64,000 bases of DNA, from positions 124,001-188,000 of the forward strand of contig CAZOZM010000001.1 in assembly GCA_964584255.1 (NCBI GenBank). The letters are read 5' to 3'. The stretch comes from UBA3775 sp964584255. GTDB lineage: Bacteria > Bacillota > Clostridia > Lachnospirales > Lachnospiraceae. The position numbers and the translations under genes were made by a program. Under the pieces are notes generated by a model, which saw nothing but the letters and a program-made list of their open reading frames with translations, was not told where the DNA came from and made no database searches. Shown in pieces: positions 24,878 through 34,281 of this stretch (its first letter is position 1; every line of letters begins with the position of its first letter).

Positions 24878-25834
24878 TTGATAAAAGTTACTAATCTTGT
24901 TAAATATTATGGTAATCATAAAGCTGTTGATAACATCAGCTTTGAGCTCTCAGAAGGCAAAATTTATGGTCTGCTTGGACCCAATGGTGCCGGAAAATCA
25001 ACAACAATGAATATAATGACCGGTTATATAGGTGCTACCAGCGGTACGGTACATATAAACGGACATGAAATACTTGACGAACCTGAACTTGCAAAGGCCA
25101 ATATTGGTTATCTTCCGGAAATTCCTCCCCTGTACCAGGATATGACACCTCATGAATATCTTTTATTCGTCGCTGAATTGAAAAAAGTACCTAAGGCGGA
25201 ACGAAAGGGACATGTTGAAGAAATCGAAGAAAAGACAAAAATTTCTGATGTTTCGGATCGACTTATAAAACATTTGTCAAAGGGTTATCGTCAGAGGGTA
25301 GGTCTTGCAGGTGCTCTGGTTTCCTATCCGAATGTCATCATCCTTGATGAGCCAACAGTAGGTCTTGATCCAAAACAGATTAATGAGATGCGCGAACTTA
25401 TTTCTTCGCTGAGAAAAAAGCATACAGTAATCCTGAGTTCTCATATTCTTCAGGAAGTAAGTGCCGTGTGTGATGAAATCCTTATAATATCAGGTGGAAA
25501 ACTTGTTGCAAATGGTACTCCGGAAATGCTTGCTTCAAAAGAACACAGTGAATCTGAACTTTTATGTAAAATTGAAGCACCGGAAGAAGTATGCAGGGAA
25601 ATTCTTTCAGGAATTGCAGGAATAAACATTGAAAGTATATCTGAGGAAAATGGTGTCAGTTCATGTATTCTTACAACAAAATCTGATGCAGATGCTTTAT
25701 CTAAAAAGGTTTTCTTTGCATTTGCAGGAAAAGAAATTGCAATTCTTGAGAGTAAAGTAAATAAAAAATCGTTGGAAGATCTTTTCCTGGAAATTACGAA
25801 TAAAGGGAGAAAGGATGGAGGAAAAAGAAAGTGA
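24878..25834 (+). CDS. ABC transporter ATP-binding protein (GldA-like)
   Basis: A 318-residue ATPase of the ABC-2 exporter class. Walker A GPNGAGKST, signature LSKGYRQRVGLA, Walker B VIILDEPTVGLD and the switch His in SSHILQE are intact. A C-terminal 90-residue extension follows the ATPase core. I place the start at TTG 24878 because GGAGG ends at 24870, seven bases upstream; the ATG at 24872 is only one base from the SD. It begins a four-gene operon with a permease, a GldG-like protein and a DUF4340 protein, the layout of gliding-type ABC systems in non-gliding bacteria. Substrate unknown. Confidence 0.9.
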   Translation: MIKVTNLVKYYGNHKAVDNISFELSEGKIYGLLGPNGAGKSTTMNIMTGYIGATSGTVHINGHEILDEPELAKANIGYLPEIPPLYQDMTPHEYLLFVAELKKVPKAERKGHVEEIEEKTKISDVSDRLIKHLSKGYRQRVGLAGALVSYPNVIILDEPTVGLDPKQINEMRELISSLRKKHTVILSSHILQEVSAVCDEILIISGGKLVANGTPEMLASKEHSESELLCKIEAPEEVCREILSGIAGINIESISEENGVSSCILTTKSDADALSKKVFFAFAGKEIAILESKVNKKSLEDLFLEITNKGRKDGGKRK

Positions 25835-26697
25835 GAGCCATTTATAAAAGAGAATTAAAAAGCTTTTTTACATCTATGACTGCATATATTTTTATTGCAG
25901 TTTATCTTGTTTTGTTTGGTATATATTTCAGATACTATAATCTGACAATGGGTGTCACTTCCATAGGTTATCCGACACTATATGGATGTTATTTCTGTTT
26001 CTTTCTTTTTGCTTTAATTACAATGAAGTCGCTCCCGGAAGAAAGAAAAGATAAGATTGACCAGTTGCTTTACACATCACCTGTATCCGTCTGTAAGATT
26101 GTTATAGGAAAATATCTTGCCATGTGTACGGTTTTTCTTGTTGTAGTTGCAATAATTGCAACCTGTCCGCTGGTAATTAAATCACTTGGATATTCAATGT
26201 TAATGGTTGATTATACTTCATTAGCAGCATATTTTCTGTTGGGCTGTGTTTACATTGCAATCTGCATGTTTATTTCATCACTTACAGAGAATCAGATTAT
26301 ATCTGCCATTATTTCATTGGTGGTTATTTTCTTTCTTGAATACTGTTCAGCATTTTCTTCGGCAATATCCGACAAAAACTATGTTTCACTCATATTTTTT
26401 GTTATCATTTCCTTTATTGCCGGATTTGTATGCAGAGTCCTGACCAAAAGCAATGTTTTTGGTTTTTCAGTAGGGATTTTCTTTTCCCTTGTAACACTGA
26501 TATTCTATATCGTTAAGCCAGGCGCTTTTACGGGACTTATTCAAAAGGTATTAAAACTTATACCTCCATCAAATTACCTTATAAATTTCATATATTACTA
26601 CATGTTTGATTTAAAGGCTGTGGTATATTTTCTTTCCTTAATATGTCTTTTTGTATTCCTTACAATTCAGACAATTCAGAAGAGAAGATACAGTTAA
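25831..26697 (+). CDS. ABC-2 type permease (GldF-like)
   Basis: A 288-residue membrane protein with six to eight predicted helices, including an N-terminal RAIYKRELKSFFTSMTAY segment typical of GldF permeases and RKDKIDQLLYTSPVSV in a cytoplasmic loop. GTG start at 25831 overlaps the ATPase stop by four bases. It forms the channel half of the ABC system with the flanking proteins. Confidence 0.88.
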   Translation: MRAIYKRELKSFFTSMTAYIFIAVYLVLFGIYFRYYNLTMGVTSIGYPTLYGCYFCFFLFALITMKSLPEERKDKIDQLLYTSPVSVCKIVIGKYLAMCTVFLVVVAIIATCPLVIKSLGYSMLMVDYTSLAAYFLLGCVYIAICMFISSLTENQIISAIISLVVIFFLEYCSAFSSAISDKNYVSLIFFVIISFIAGFVCRVLTKSNVFGFSVGIFFSLVTLIFYIVKPGAFTGLIQKVLKLIPPSNYLINFIYYYMFDLKAVVYFLSLICLFVFLTIQTIQKRRYS

Positions 26698-26709
26698 TAG
26701 GAGGTATTT

Positions 26710-28158
26710 ATGAAAAAAAGCAAAATAAACCGTTCTATAGAATTCAGAAATGGTACATACAGTTCTATTATTACAATAGTTGTTATTGCGCTTGTAATTG
26801 TAGTAAATCTTCTGGTAAATGCACTTCCGGCTTCAATAACCACTTTTGAAACTAATGGTGTTGACTATTATTCAATTTCTGACAGCACAAAAGAATACTT
26901 AAAAAAGCTGGATACGGATGTAAACATCTTTTTAATGTCTGACTCATCCGGAACTTATGAAGAGTATGCAGACACAATATGCAGTGTTTTTAAAGACAAT
27001 TCATCATATATTAACCTTGAAAAGATTGATGTTGTAGGAAATCCTACTTTCACGGCAAAATATAATGCTGCCCAGGCTTCAAGCTACAGTGTAGTTGTTG
27101 AAAATCCTGCAAATGGAAAGTATAAGCTTATTGACTATACCGAAATCTACTATGGTAATTCAAAATATGATGAAAGCGGAAACTCATATACTACATATTA
27201 CTATGATGGTGAGGGATGTATTCTTTCTGCCATAGATTATGTGGTAAATGAGGCTTCTGCCAAGATATATGAGGTGACCGGGCACGGGGAGCAGGCTCTT
27301 GCCGGAACATCCCTTGCAGATGCAATTGATAAATGTAATTTGGGGATTGCGTCTGAGGCTCTGAATCTTACCGAAAATCCTGAAATACCTTCTGATTGTG
27401 ATGTACTTATGTTATATGCTCCGTCATCGGATTATACTGCGGCAGAGTCAAAACTGATAAAAAACTATATTTCCAATGGCGGCAACATTATTTCATTGTA
27501 CAGCCGAAAAGCCGAGAACATGGAAAACTTTGAAAGTATTCTTTCTTATGTCGGTCTTGAAGTTACATATGGTGTTGTAATTGAAAATGATGACAAGCAC
27601 TATTACGCATCTTCTCAATACCCTCAATATACTCTGATACCTGATTTGAATCAGGAGAGCGGCATTACATCCGACATGGGCAACTCTTATATCATGACAA
27701 TGCTTGCATCTACGGTAAAACAGATAGAAACGGATGCCTGTAAAACGGATTATACTGAACTTCTGACCACTTCAAATAACTATCAGTTCTATGACCTTGA
27801 GGCAAAAAATACAGTTGCATATACTGAACCAGCATCCCTGGCAACATATGTTACGGCAAACTTTACCGAAACGGGTAAAACAGGTAATGTAATGGTGGTA
27901 TCCAATGCAGCATTTCTTGAGCAGGTTACTGAGGATACAACGGTATTGAACAATAATATCCGTTTTATCACAAATACAATCGGACAGATGACGGGCAAAG
28001 AAAATGGGATTTCGGTTGATGCAAAAACTTTAGATGAGAGATTTAATATTACAACGCAAAACCAGGTCAATCTGTTTACACTCGTGTATTTATGTCTTAT
28101 TCCTGCAGCTTTCATTATCATGGGATTCTGCGTCTGGTATCTAAGGAGAAGTAAATAA
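26710..28158 (+). CDS. GldG-family ABC system protein
   Basis: A 482-residue protein with an N-terminal membrane helix (about 20-42), a large extracytoplasmic domain and a C-terminal helix (about 455-477). Visible family segments include TTFETNGVDYYSISDSTKEYL and the later AKIYEVTGHGEQAL, typical of the GldG or ABC-type uncharacterised-transport domain. SD GGAGG precedes the ATG. The next gene overlaps its stop. Expected to be the exterior partner of the GldF-like permease. Function in Bacillota is unknown. Confidence 0.85.
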   Translation: MKKSKINRSIEFRNGTYSSIITIVVIALVIVVNLLVNALPASITTFETNGVDYYSISDSTKEYLKKLDTDVNIFLMSDSSGTYEEYADTICSVFKDNSSYINLEKIDVVGNPTFTAKYNAAQASSYSVVVENPANGKYKLIDYTEIYYGNSKYDESGNSYTTYYYDGEGCILSAIDYVVNEASAKIYEVTGHGEQALAGTSLADAIDKCNLGIASEALNLTENPEIPSDCDVLMLYAPSSDYTAAESKLIKNYISNGGNIISLYSRKAENMENFESILSYVGLEVTYGVVIENDDKHYYASSQYPQYTLIPDLNQESGITSDMGNSYIMTMLASTVKQIETDACKTDYTELLTTSNNYQFYDLEAKNTVAYTEPASLATYVTANFTETGKTGNVMVVSNAAFLEQVTEDTTVLNNNIRFITNTIGQMTGKENGISVDAKTLDERFNITTQNQVNLFTLVYLCLIPAAFIIMGFCVWYLRRSK

Positions 28159-29798
28159 TGAAAAAAAAGCAAAGAAATCTTGCAATCATTGTTCTGGCTT
28201 TGGTGATTATTTTCGTTATATATCTTGTTGTCTTAAAGCTCAATGCAAAGCAGGAGTCCGATAATTCATCGGAAACGGATATAAAAGCTTCTTCTTTTTG
28301 GAGCTATGATGAAAATCCGGTCGGAATAACACTGATAACAGAAAAAAACAGCTTTGAATTTGATTATAACAAAGAGAATTTAAAGTGGGAGTATGATCAG
28401 GATAACGGATTTGACGTAAATCAAACTGTTATAACCACTCTGAAAAACGCTATAACAGGTCTTTCCTATTATAGAAAGATTTCTGATTATAAGGATTTGG
28501 AGTCGTTTAATCTTGAAACACCTCCTTTAACAATTAAAATAAAGTTGGATAATGGAGAAACTGTTAATTTGCTTTTTTCTAATACAAGTTTCTCCGATGG
28601 AACAACCTACTTTATGCTTGAAGATGGTGATGTGATATACACGACTGATTCGAAATTGAACAGTTATGCTGATTTTACACTGTACGATTTCTACCAGAAA
28701 ACAGATATCCCAAGTATAACAGATTATGAACTTGTATCTGTTTCAATAAAGAATTCAAATGGTAATATTCTAATCTGTAAAGATGAAGAGCTTACTGAAG
28801 CAAAAAAAGAAGAATATACAGGAAGCGATTTTTCGGACAAGCTGGCTGTATATAAATATTTTTATCCTGAAATGGGTCAGACAGAAACCACGGCATCCGA
28901 AGCAGAAGGAGAAGATTCAAGTGTATTATATAACTACATTACGGAATTCTGTTTCAATAATGCCGTGAACTATAAGCCTACGGATGCAGAACTTGATTCA
29001 TATGGTCTCTTAAATCCTGAGACTTCTGTTGAAATCAGGTTTAATGAAACTTCAGCCGAGAAAAACGGTTCTGCTATGGAAACGAGCAGTGATTTCACAT
29101 ACACATTATTTATTGGAAAACCGGTTACGGATGAAAAGAGTGAATACTATGTTCGGATTTCATGTAACGAACAATTAAAGGACACAAGCATTTATGATAC
29201 ACGTTGTGTATATAAAATGAACTCTTTATACTGTAAATACTTTATCGGTTTTTCCGAAAACAGAATAAATGGTGTATACAGATATGAACAGAGTCTTTTA
29301 GAGGACAATACTGTTCCTGTTCTCAATAAATCGTCAATTAATTCTTTAAGCATTTCAAATTCCGATAAAACACTCAGTATCACAAGAAAGGGTGAAGAGT
29401 GGATATTTAATACAGCTTCCGGCGAATTCGCAGTTAATGCAAAGGCTATGGAACAGTTAGTTCTGTATCTTACGGAATCAGGTTTAATGGATTACAGCGA
29501 AACGGTAGTTAAGGATGCTGATGAAGACTCATTGGCTAAATATAATCTGACTGCCCAAACCACGGATTTGACAATTAATTATGAAGTACAGGATGAAGAA
29601 AAAAACACTGTACCGATTAGTTGGACACTAAAAATCAGTTCTGACAGGAAATATGTAACTGCTTCAAATACAACCGGTATTTATAAGATGTCAGACAGTC
29701 TGTTGTCATATATCTGTTCAATAGATGAAGACATTCTATCCGGTGCAAAAGTATATAATGAAGCTGAAAACTCAGACATACCTGAATTAAATCAATAA
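28158..29798 (+). CDS. DUF4340-domain membrane protein
   Basis: A 546-residue protein with one N-terminal membrane helix (about 8-24) and a long extracytoplasmic part carrying DUF4340-type repeats (for example LKWEYDQDNGFDVNQ and later EEWIFNTASGEFAVN). It overlaps the GldG-like gene by one base and ends at a bidirectional terminator. DUF4340 proteins regularly accompany GldFG-type ABC systems, so it is likely a structural or substrate-binding partner (inference). Confidence 0.8.
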   Translation: MKKKQRNLAIIVLALVIIFVIYLVVLKLNAKQESDNSSETDIKASSFWSYDENPVGITLITEKNSFEFDYNKENLKWEYDQDNGFDVNQTVITTLKNAITGLSYYRKISDYKDLESFNLETPPLTIKIKLDNGETVNLLFSNTSFSDGTTYFMLEDGDVIYTTDSKLNSYADFTLYDFYQKTDIPSITDYELVSVSIKNSNGNILICKDEELTEAKKEEYTGSDFSDKLAVYKYFYPEMGQTETTASEAEGEDSSVLYNYITEFCFNNAVNYKPTDAELDSYGLLNPETSVEIRFNETSAEKNGSAMETSSDFTYTLFIGKPVTDEKSEYYVRISCNEQLKDTSIYDTRCVYKMNSLYCKYFIGFSENRINGVYRYEQSLLEDNTVPVLNKSSINSLSISNSDKTLSITRKGEEWIFNTASGEFAVNAKAMEQLVLYLTESGLMDYSETVVKDADEDSLAKYNLTAQTTDLTINYEVQDEEKNTVPISWTLKISSDRKYVTASNTTGIYKMSDSLLSYICSIDEDILSGAKVYNEAENSDIPELNQ

Positions 29799-29833
29799 GA
29801 GTATAGATTGCTTGTTTCAATAAACAACAATCG

Positions 29834-29877
29834 ATATCAAACAGCCTGATAATTTATTTTATCAGGCTGTTTGATAT
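29834..29877. terminator. Bidirectional terminator between the ABC operon and lexA
   Basis: A perfect 19-bp inverted repeat (29834-29852 with 29859-29877) with a 6-nt loop, followed by T on the plus strand. It serves two convergent genes. On the lexA side it begins directly after the stop codon. Confidence 0.92.
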
Positions 29878-29878
29878 T

Positions 29879-30490
29879 TTAAAACATTCTGAAAACCCCA
29901 ATTACTTTTCCGAGTATGTTAACACTGTCAAAGTACATTGGCTCCATAGAATCATTCTCAGGTTGAAGACGGATTTGGTTGCTTTCTTTATAGAATGTTT
30001 TTACTGTTACTGAATCATCTATAAGAGCAACAACATAATCACCATTATATGCAGTATTTTGCTGTTTCACTATGATATAGTCGCCGTTGAAAATACCGGC
30101 ATTTATCATACTTGAACCTTTAACTTTTAAAATAAATGATTGTTCATTAGGCATCATTTCGACAGGAATCGGAAAATAATCTTCAATATTCTGAACGGCA
30201 AGTATCGGTTGTCCGGCGGTAATCGTGCCTATTACCGGAACATTAACAACTTCCCTTCTCGAAAGATTAAATTCATCATCCGTAATCTCAATTGTTCGTG
30301 ATTTATTTCCTTCACGTCTTATAAATCCCTTTTCTTCAAGAGTTTGAAGATGAGCATGTACCGATGAGGTTGATTTCAGATTGACTGCCTCACATATATC
30401 CCTTACTGTTGGCGGAATACCTCGGCTCAAAATCTGGTCCTTAATATAATCAAGTATCGCCTGCTGCTTATCTGTTAATCCGTTAGTCAT
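29879..30490 (-). CDS. lexA: LexA repressor
   Basis: A 203-residue SOS repressor. An N-terminal winged helix (residues 1-68, with GIPPTVRDICEAV) binds DNA. The self-cleavage site is Ala92-Gly93 in ITAGQP; the Ser-Lys dyad is Ser127 in GSSM and Lys164 in VTVKTF. All parts needed for RecA-stimulated autoproteolysis are present. SD AGGAGG precedes the ATG. Its promoter region carries a likely LexA box that overlaps the -35 element. A YolD and Y-family polymerase remnant at the far end of the window may belong to the same regulon. Confidence 0.97.
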   Translation of the reverse strand: MTNGLTDKQQAILDYIKDQILSRGIPPTVRDICEAVNLKSTSSVHAHLQTLEEKGFIRREGNKSRTIEITDDEFNLSRREVVNVPVIGTITAGQPILAVQNIEDYFPIPVEMMPNEQSFILKVKGSSMINAGIFNGDYIIVKQQNTAYNGDYVVALIDDSVTVKTFYKESNQIRLQPENDSMEPMYFDSVNILGKVIGVFRMF

Positions 30491-30667
30491 TTTGTCCTCC
30501 TAAAAGACATAAATCATTTTTTGTTTGAAAGTATTATATCGTGATTTCATCACTCATTAATTTCGGCGCCATCTGAAAGAAAGTAAGATCTCTTTCATTT
30601 CGCCTTGTTTATTATGGCATGATGGATTTCACAAAATCATCACGAATCCATCAGTATGCTTTTGCTC

Positions 30668-30706
30668 ATTATAGCATACAACTCATATTTATGCAAACAT
30701 TTGTTC
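30668..30706 (-). promoter_or_regulatory. lexA promoter with overlapping LexA operator candidate
   Basis: On the minus strand TTGCAT (30691-30696) and a perfect TATAAT (30668-30673) are 17 bp apart. GAACAAATGTTT (30695-30706) fits the GAAC-N4-GTTY form of Gram-positive LexA boxes and overlaps the -35 element. The 170-nt leader from here to lexA has two small inverted repeats (30574-30580 with 30591-30597; 30621-30628 with 30645-30652). Confidence 0.7.
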
Positions 30707-30744
30707 ATATAAGGAAATATAAAGAATTATTAATGTTTCAAGGA

Positions 30745-30773
30745 TTGATTATATATCTGAAATCATGTAAAAT
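30745..30773 (+). promoter_or_regulatory. Promoter for the transglutaminase-MoxR cluster
   Basis: TTGATT at 30745-30750 and TAAAAT at 30768-30773 are 17 bp apart, giving a leader of about 30 nt. The 318-bp spacer between lexA and this cluster is otherwise filled by the lexA promoter and its leader. Confidence 0.65.
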
Positions 30774-30808
30774 TAGAAAAGTGATTATTGCTTTTAGGAG
30801 ATAACACA

Positions 30809-33310
30809 ATGCAGTTTAAACGAAGAAAAGATAAAAAGCTTTTTCAGGAACATGTGGTTTCAGGAATTTTTCTTGATGACTTCGGTGAAACAAAAAAAAG
30901 CTATAAACATACAGTTTCAAAATGTCTTTGGAATGCTTTGCTTACATTTTTACTGGTATTTGGTATTACCGGTTTATTTGTCGATTCGTTAGACATTCCA
31001 TGTATTCTATTGGTAATCGGTATCATTCAGCTTGCTTTGGCTCTATATTTTTCCTTTCTTTATTTAAACAGCATTACATTCAATCTTGGATATATTTTTA
31101 TGCTGTTTGTCATTATTTTCATCATATCATCCATGTATATGATTGTTAACAGCGGTTTTAGTGCGATTCTCAATCTAATAATCATAAAGGTTGACGAGGT
31201 AATGAATCTTCCTTACCTGAGAGAGTTTAATGAGTTTTTTACAAACAGATATATTTCAACAACAGCCTGCATCGGTCTGATAAGTATTTTATTTACATGT
31301 CTTGTAAATATGTTTATCTCCAGACGTAAGAGCTTTTTAGGACTCATTATATTTCTTTTGCCCTTGTTTGAATTGTCAATATATCTTAGTGACGACTTCA
31401 ACATCCTTTATCCCCTTATTATGCTCTTTGCACTTCTTTTGTACATTATTACAAAATCCGGCGACGCAACACCGGGAGAGTACAAGAAAAAAACAAAGAA
31501 TTACAACATTTCATCAGGTGTTTTATATTTGCACAATGATAAAATAGAACGTGGAAGCAGCATTGTTTTCGCAGCTCTAATTTCTGCAGGCGTTCTTTTC
31601 TTTTCATTTATTGCATTTACATTTGTTTCATCGCTATATATTTCTTCTTCGTCTTCACTCAAAGCTAAATCCGATGTGTTGGTTTATAACCTTGCCTGGA
31701 GGGGATTGGAATCTCTTTTCAATAAAAACAATAATCAGGTGGGTGGAATGCAAAACGGTTCCTTCGGCAATGTCAGCTCAATTTCATTTGACGGAGAGAC
31801 CGACCTGGAAGTTTCTTTTGTTCCTGTTTCTTCTGATCCGGTCTATATCAGAAGTTTTGTTGCCGATTATTATGACAATGAGGATCGACACTGGTCAGAT
31901 ACCACATCCGAACATAAAGAAGAGTATTTCTCAGATGGAGAGGATGAGTATACCTGCACATACAAGGCTTTATCCGAAAAAGATACTGAATATAAATTCG
32001 GTACCGGAAGAATCATCATTTCCAATGTAGCTGCCGGTAATTCCGTAAAATATCACCCATATTACATTTCATATGCCAATTCTCTGGTACTTTCCTCAAT
32101 GGGAAATGAGAATGTTTATAATTACAGTACATCTTTATACGATATTTACGAGCTTAGCGAAATGTCCGAAGAACTGGGTATAGCCGCCGGATATAATACC
32201 GGATTTGCGATGGATTACTATCTGCAGGTACCTGAGAGTATTCGAGATGACCTTGAAACATTTTGTAATGAAAATGATTTTGAAGGGGATACAGTTGAAA
32301 TAATAGAACAGATACAGTATTTTTTCGCAAGTAACTATCAATATACTCTGAGTCCTGGCGTAACTCCTGAGGACGAAGATTATGTATTGTATTTCCTTAA
32401 TGAGCAGAAAAAAGGAATCTGTGTGCATTTTGCTTCATCAGCCTGCCTTTTACTTCGTACAATGGGAATTCCGGCAAGATATGTCGAGGGTTACAGCTTT
32501 GACTCATCGATCTTTTCGGATGCTGTCTTATATGAAGACCCAAATCGCTTTACAAAAGAACAGTGGTATGACGGATATTCGGAAATCAAGTTTACAAATC
32601 CGGTTTCGGCAGACCTGACGGATGCAAATGCTCATGCATGGGTAGAAGTCTATTTCGAGGGTTTCGGATGGGTTCCTGTTGAATTTACCGTTGGACAAAA
32701 TGACTCTGAAACACCCGGCAGACTTGAAGAATTACTTAATTCTCTTGGACAATCCTCCGGGGGAAATCAGGCTGTAAATGCCCTCAATGCCATTCAAAAT
32801 CTTGCAGATTCAAATGCTGTAAAGGCAATAAAAAGCTTTTTCACTTCCGCATTAATGAGTTTTACAGGATTTGTCATCAGTGCGATTCTTGTGATTCTGT
32901 TAATCAGGAAACTGCTTTTAAATCTAAGAATATATTACTTAAGAAGTGCCAAACGTACTCTTTATCAGTACAGGGAACTTGTCAAAATGCTCGCTGCATT
33001 AAAACCGAAATACCGTTCTTATGAGGATTCAGATGATATGCCCGGCGAGGAGGTTTATTCTGCACAGGCAGTAAAAAACGTATTGACAAATCATTTTGAG
33101 TTTGACTGTAATACGGTTGATAATTATATTAACCATTATTTACAGCTTAATTTCAGTAATCAGATCATTGTTGATATAGAAATGATTACTGATATATACA
33201 GGCAGTTAATATGTCAGCTTATTTCCCGTTTGAAAATATATGACAGGTTGAAATACAGTCTGCATTTTTTTACATTCAGACGAAAAAACATTAATGGAAA
33301 AGGAGATTAA
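30809..33310 (+). CDS. Membrane transglutaminase-like protein (TgpA type), copy 1
   Basis: An 833-residue protein with several N-terminal membrane helices (about residues 37-230 and one near 260), an extracytoplasmic region, a transglutaminase-like domain and a C-terminal helix with a cytoplasmic tail. The catalytic Cys is in KKGICVHFASSACLL and the His in ANAHAWVEVYFEGFGW. It resembles TgpA/DUF3488-type proteins, which act with MoxR and DUF58 proteins. AGGAG at 30796-30800 favours ATG 30809 over the upstream TTG at 30788. A paralogue closes the same cluster. Role not established; likely crosslinking or proteolysis outside the membrane. Confidence 0.85.
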   Translation: MQFKRRKDKKLFQEHVVSGIFLDDFGETKKSYKHTVSKCLWNALLTFLLVFGITGLFVDSLDIPCILLVIGIIQLALALYFSFLYLNSITFNLGYIFMLFVIIFIISSMYMIVNSGFSAILNLIIIKVDEVMNLPYLREFNEFFTNRYISTTACIGLISILFTCLVNMFISRRKSFLGLIIFLLPLFELSIYLSDDFNILYPLIMLFALLLYIITKSGDATPGEYKKKTKNYNISSGVLYLHNDKIERGSSIVFAALISAGVLFFSFIAFTFVSSLYISSSSSLKAKSDVLVYNLAWRGLESLFNKNNNQVGGMQNGSFGNVSSISFDGETDLEVSFVPVSSDPVYIRSFVADYYDNEDRHWSDTTSEHKEEYFSDGEDEYTCTYKALSEKDTEYKFGTGRIIISNVAAGNSVKYHPYYISYANSLVLSSMGNENVYNYSTSLYDIYELSEMSEELGIAAGYNTGFAMDYYLQVPESIRDDLETFCNENDFEGDTVEIIEQIQYFFASNYQYTLSPGVTPEDEDYVLYFLNEQKKGICVHFASSACLLLRTMGIPARYVEGYSFDSSIFSDAVLYEDPNRFTKEQWYDGYSEIKFTNPVSADLTDANAHAWVEVYFEGFGWVPVEFTVGQNDSETPGRLEELLNSLGQSSGGNQAVNALNAIQNLADSNAVKAIKSFFTSALMSFTGFVISAILVILLIRKLLLNLRIYYLRSAKRTLYQYRELVKMLAALKPKYRSYEDSDDMPGEEVYSAQAVKNVLTNHFEFDCNTVDNYINHYLQLNFSNQIIVDIEMITDIYRQLICQLISRLKIYDRLKYSLHFFTFRRKNINGKGD

Positions 33311-33311
33311 C

Positions 33312-34271
33312 ATGATAAAAACAACAGAAAGAACAACTCAGACTCAAATGAATTCAGAGGTAAAACTTATCCTTCAGGAAGTAAAAAAAGTTCTTAAGGG
33401 TAAAGACTCAATAATTCTTACAACATTAACGGCAATGCTTGCAGGGGGACATATCCTGCTAGAAGATATTCCGGGGGTTGGTAAAACAACACTTGCTGTA
33501 TCATTAAGCAAATGTATGTCAATGGACTATAGAAGAGTTCAGTTTACACCCGATGTTCTTCCCAGTGATCTTGTAGGATTCAATATGTACAACAACAAAA
33601 CGGGACTTTTTGAATATCGTGAAGGAAGTGTATATTGCAATTTCCTCCTTGCTGATGAAATCAACCGAACATCTCCTAAAACTCAGTCCGCTCTTTTGGA
33701 AGTTATGGAAGAGGGAAAAGCCACTGTTGACGGTGTGACAAGAAAACTTCCGACACCTTTTATTGTTCTTGCCACTCAGAATCCATTTGGTTCAGCAGGA
33801 ACTCAGAAGCTTCCCGAATCTCAGCTTGACAGATTTATGATATGCACAACTTTAGGATATCCGTCACATGAAGCAGCAGTTTCAATTCTGACTTCAAATG
33901 TTTCTGAAAGAGCAGAAGTTAATCCCGTAATGTCCATCAATGATTTCCTTATGTTACAAAAGGAAGTTGAAAAGGTTTATGTTGACAATTCCATAGCTGA
34001 ATTTGTAGCCGGATTCTGTGAAAATACCAGAGAACACGAACTGGTAAATCTCGGAGTAAGTCCTAGAGGAAGTATTGCTCTTTTAAAAATGGCTAAGGCA
34101 ACTGCGTTTATTAAATGCAGGAATTATGTAATTCCGGATGATGTAATTAATAACCTTTTACCTGTCTGCGGCCATCGAATTGTTCTTTCGCCAAGAGCAA
34201 AATCAGCTAAAAAGAATATTAAAGATGTAATTAAGGAAGTTCTTAATGTAACTCCTTTACCAAAGATGTAA
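33312..34271 (+). CDS. MoxR-family AAA+ ATPase
   Basis: A 319-residue chaperone-like ATPase. Walker A GVGKTT, Walker B LLADEINR with the following TSPKTQSALLEVMEE, sensor 1 ATQNP and arginine-finger region LPESQLDRF are all present. ATG 33312 is preferred over ATG 33294 because AAAGGAG ends six bases before it. In MoxR-DUF58-transglutaminase clusters the ATPase is believed to mature or regulate a partner protein (established association, mechanism open). Confidence 0.93.
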   Translation: MIKTTERTTQTQMNSEVKLILQEVKKVLKGKDSIILTTLTAMLAGGHILLEDIPGVGKTTLAVSLSKCMSMDYRRVQFTPDVLPSDLVGFNMYNNKTGLFEYREGSVYCNFLLADEINRTSPKTQSALLEVMEEGKATVDGVTRKLPTPFIVLATQNPFGSAGTQKLPESQLDRFMICTTLGYPSHEAAVSILTSNVSERAEVNPVMSINDFLMLQKEVEKVYVDNSIAEFVAGFCENTREHELVNLGVSPRGSIALLKMAKATAFIKCRNYVIPDDVINNLLPVCGHRIVLSPRAKSAKKNIKDVIKEVLNVTPLPKM

Positions 34272-34281
34272 CGGAGGAGCC

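Noticed and set aside
30534..30561. Second lexA promoter using the TATAAT at 30534-30539 (minus)
   Set aside because: No acceptable -35 element at 16-18 bp; the upstream promoter at 30668-30696 is far better.
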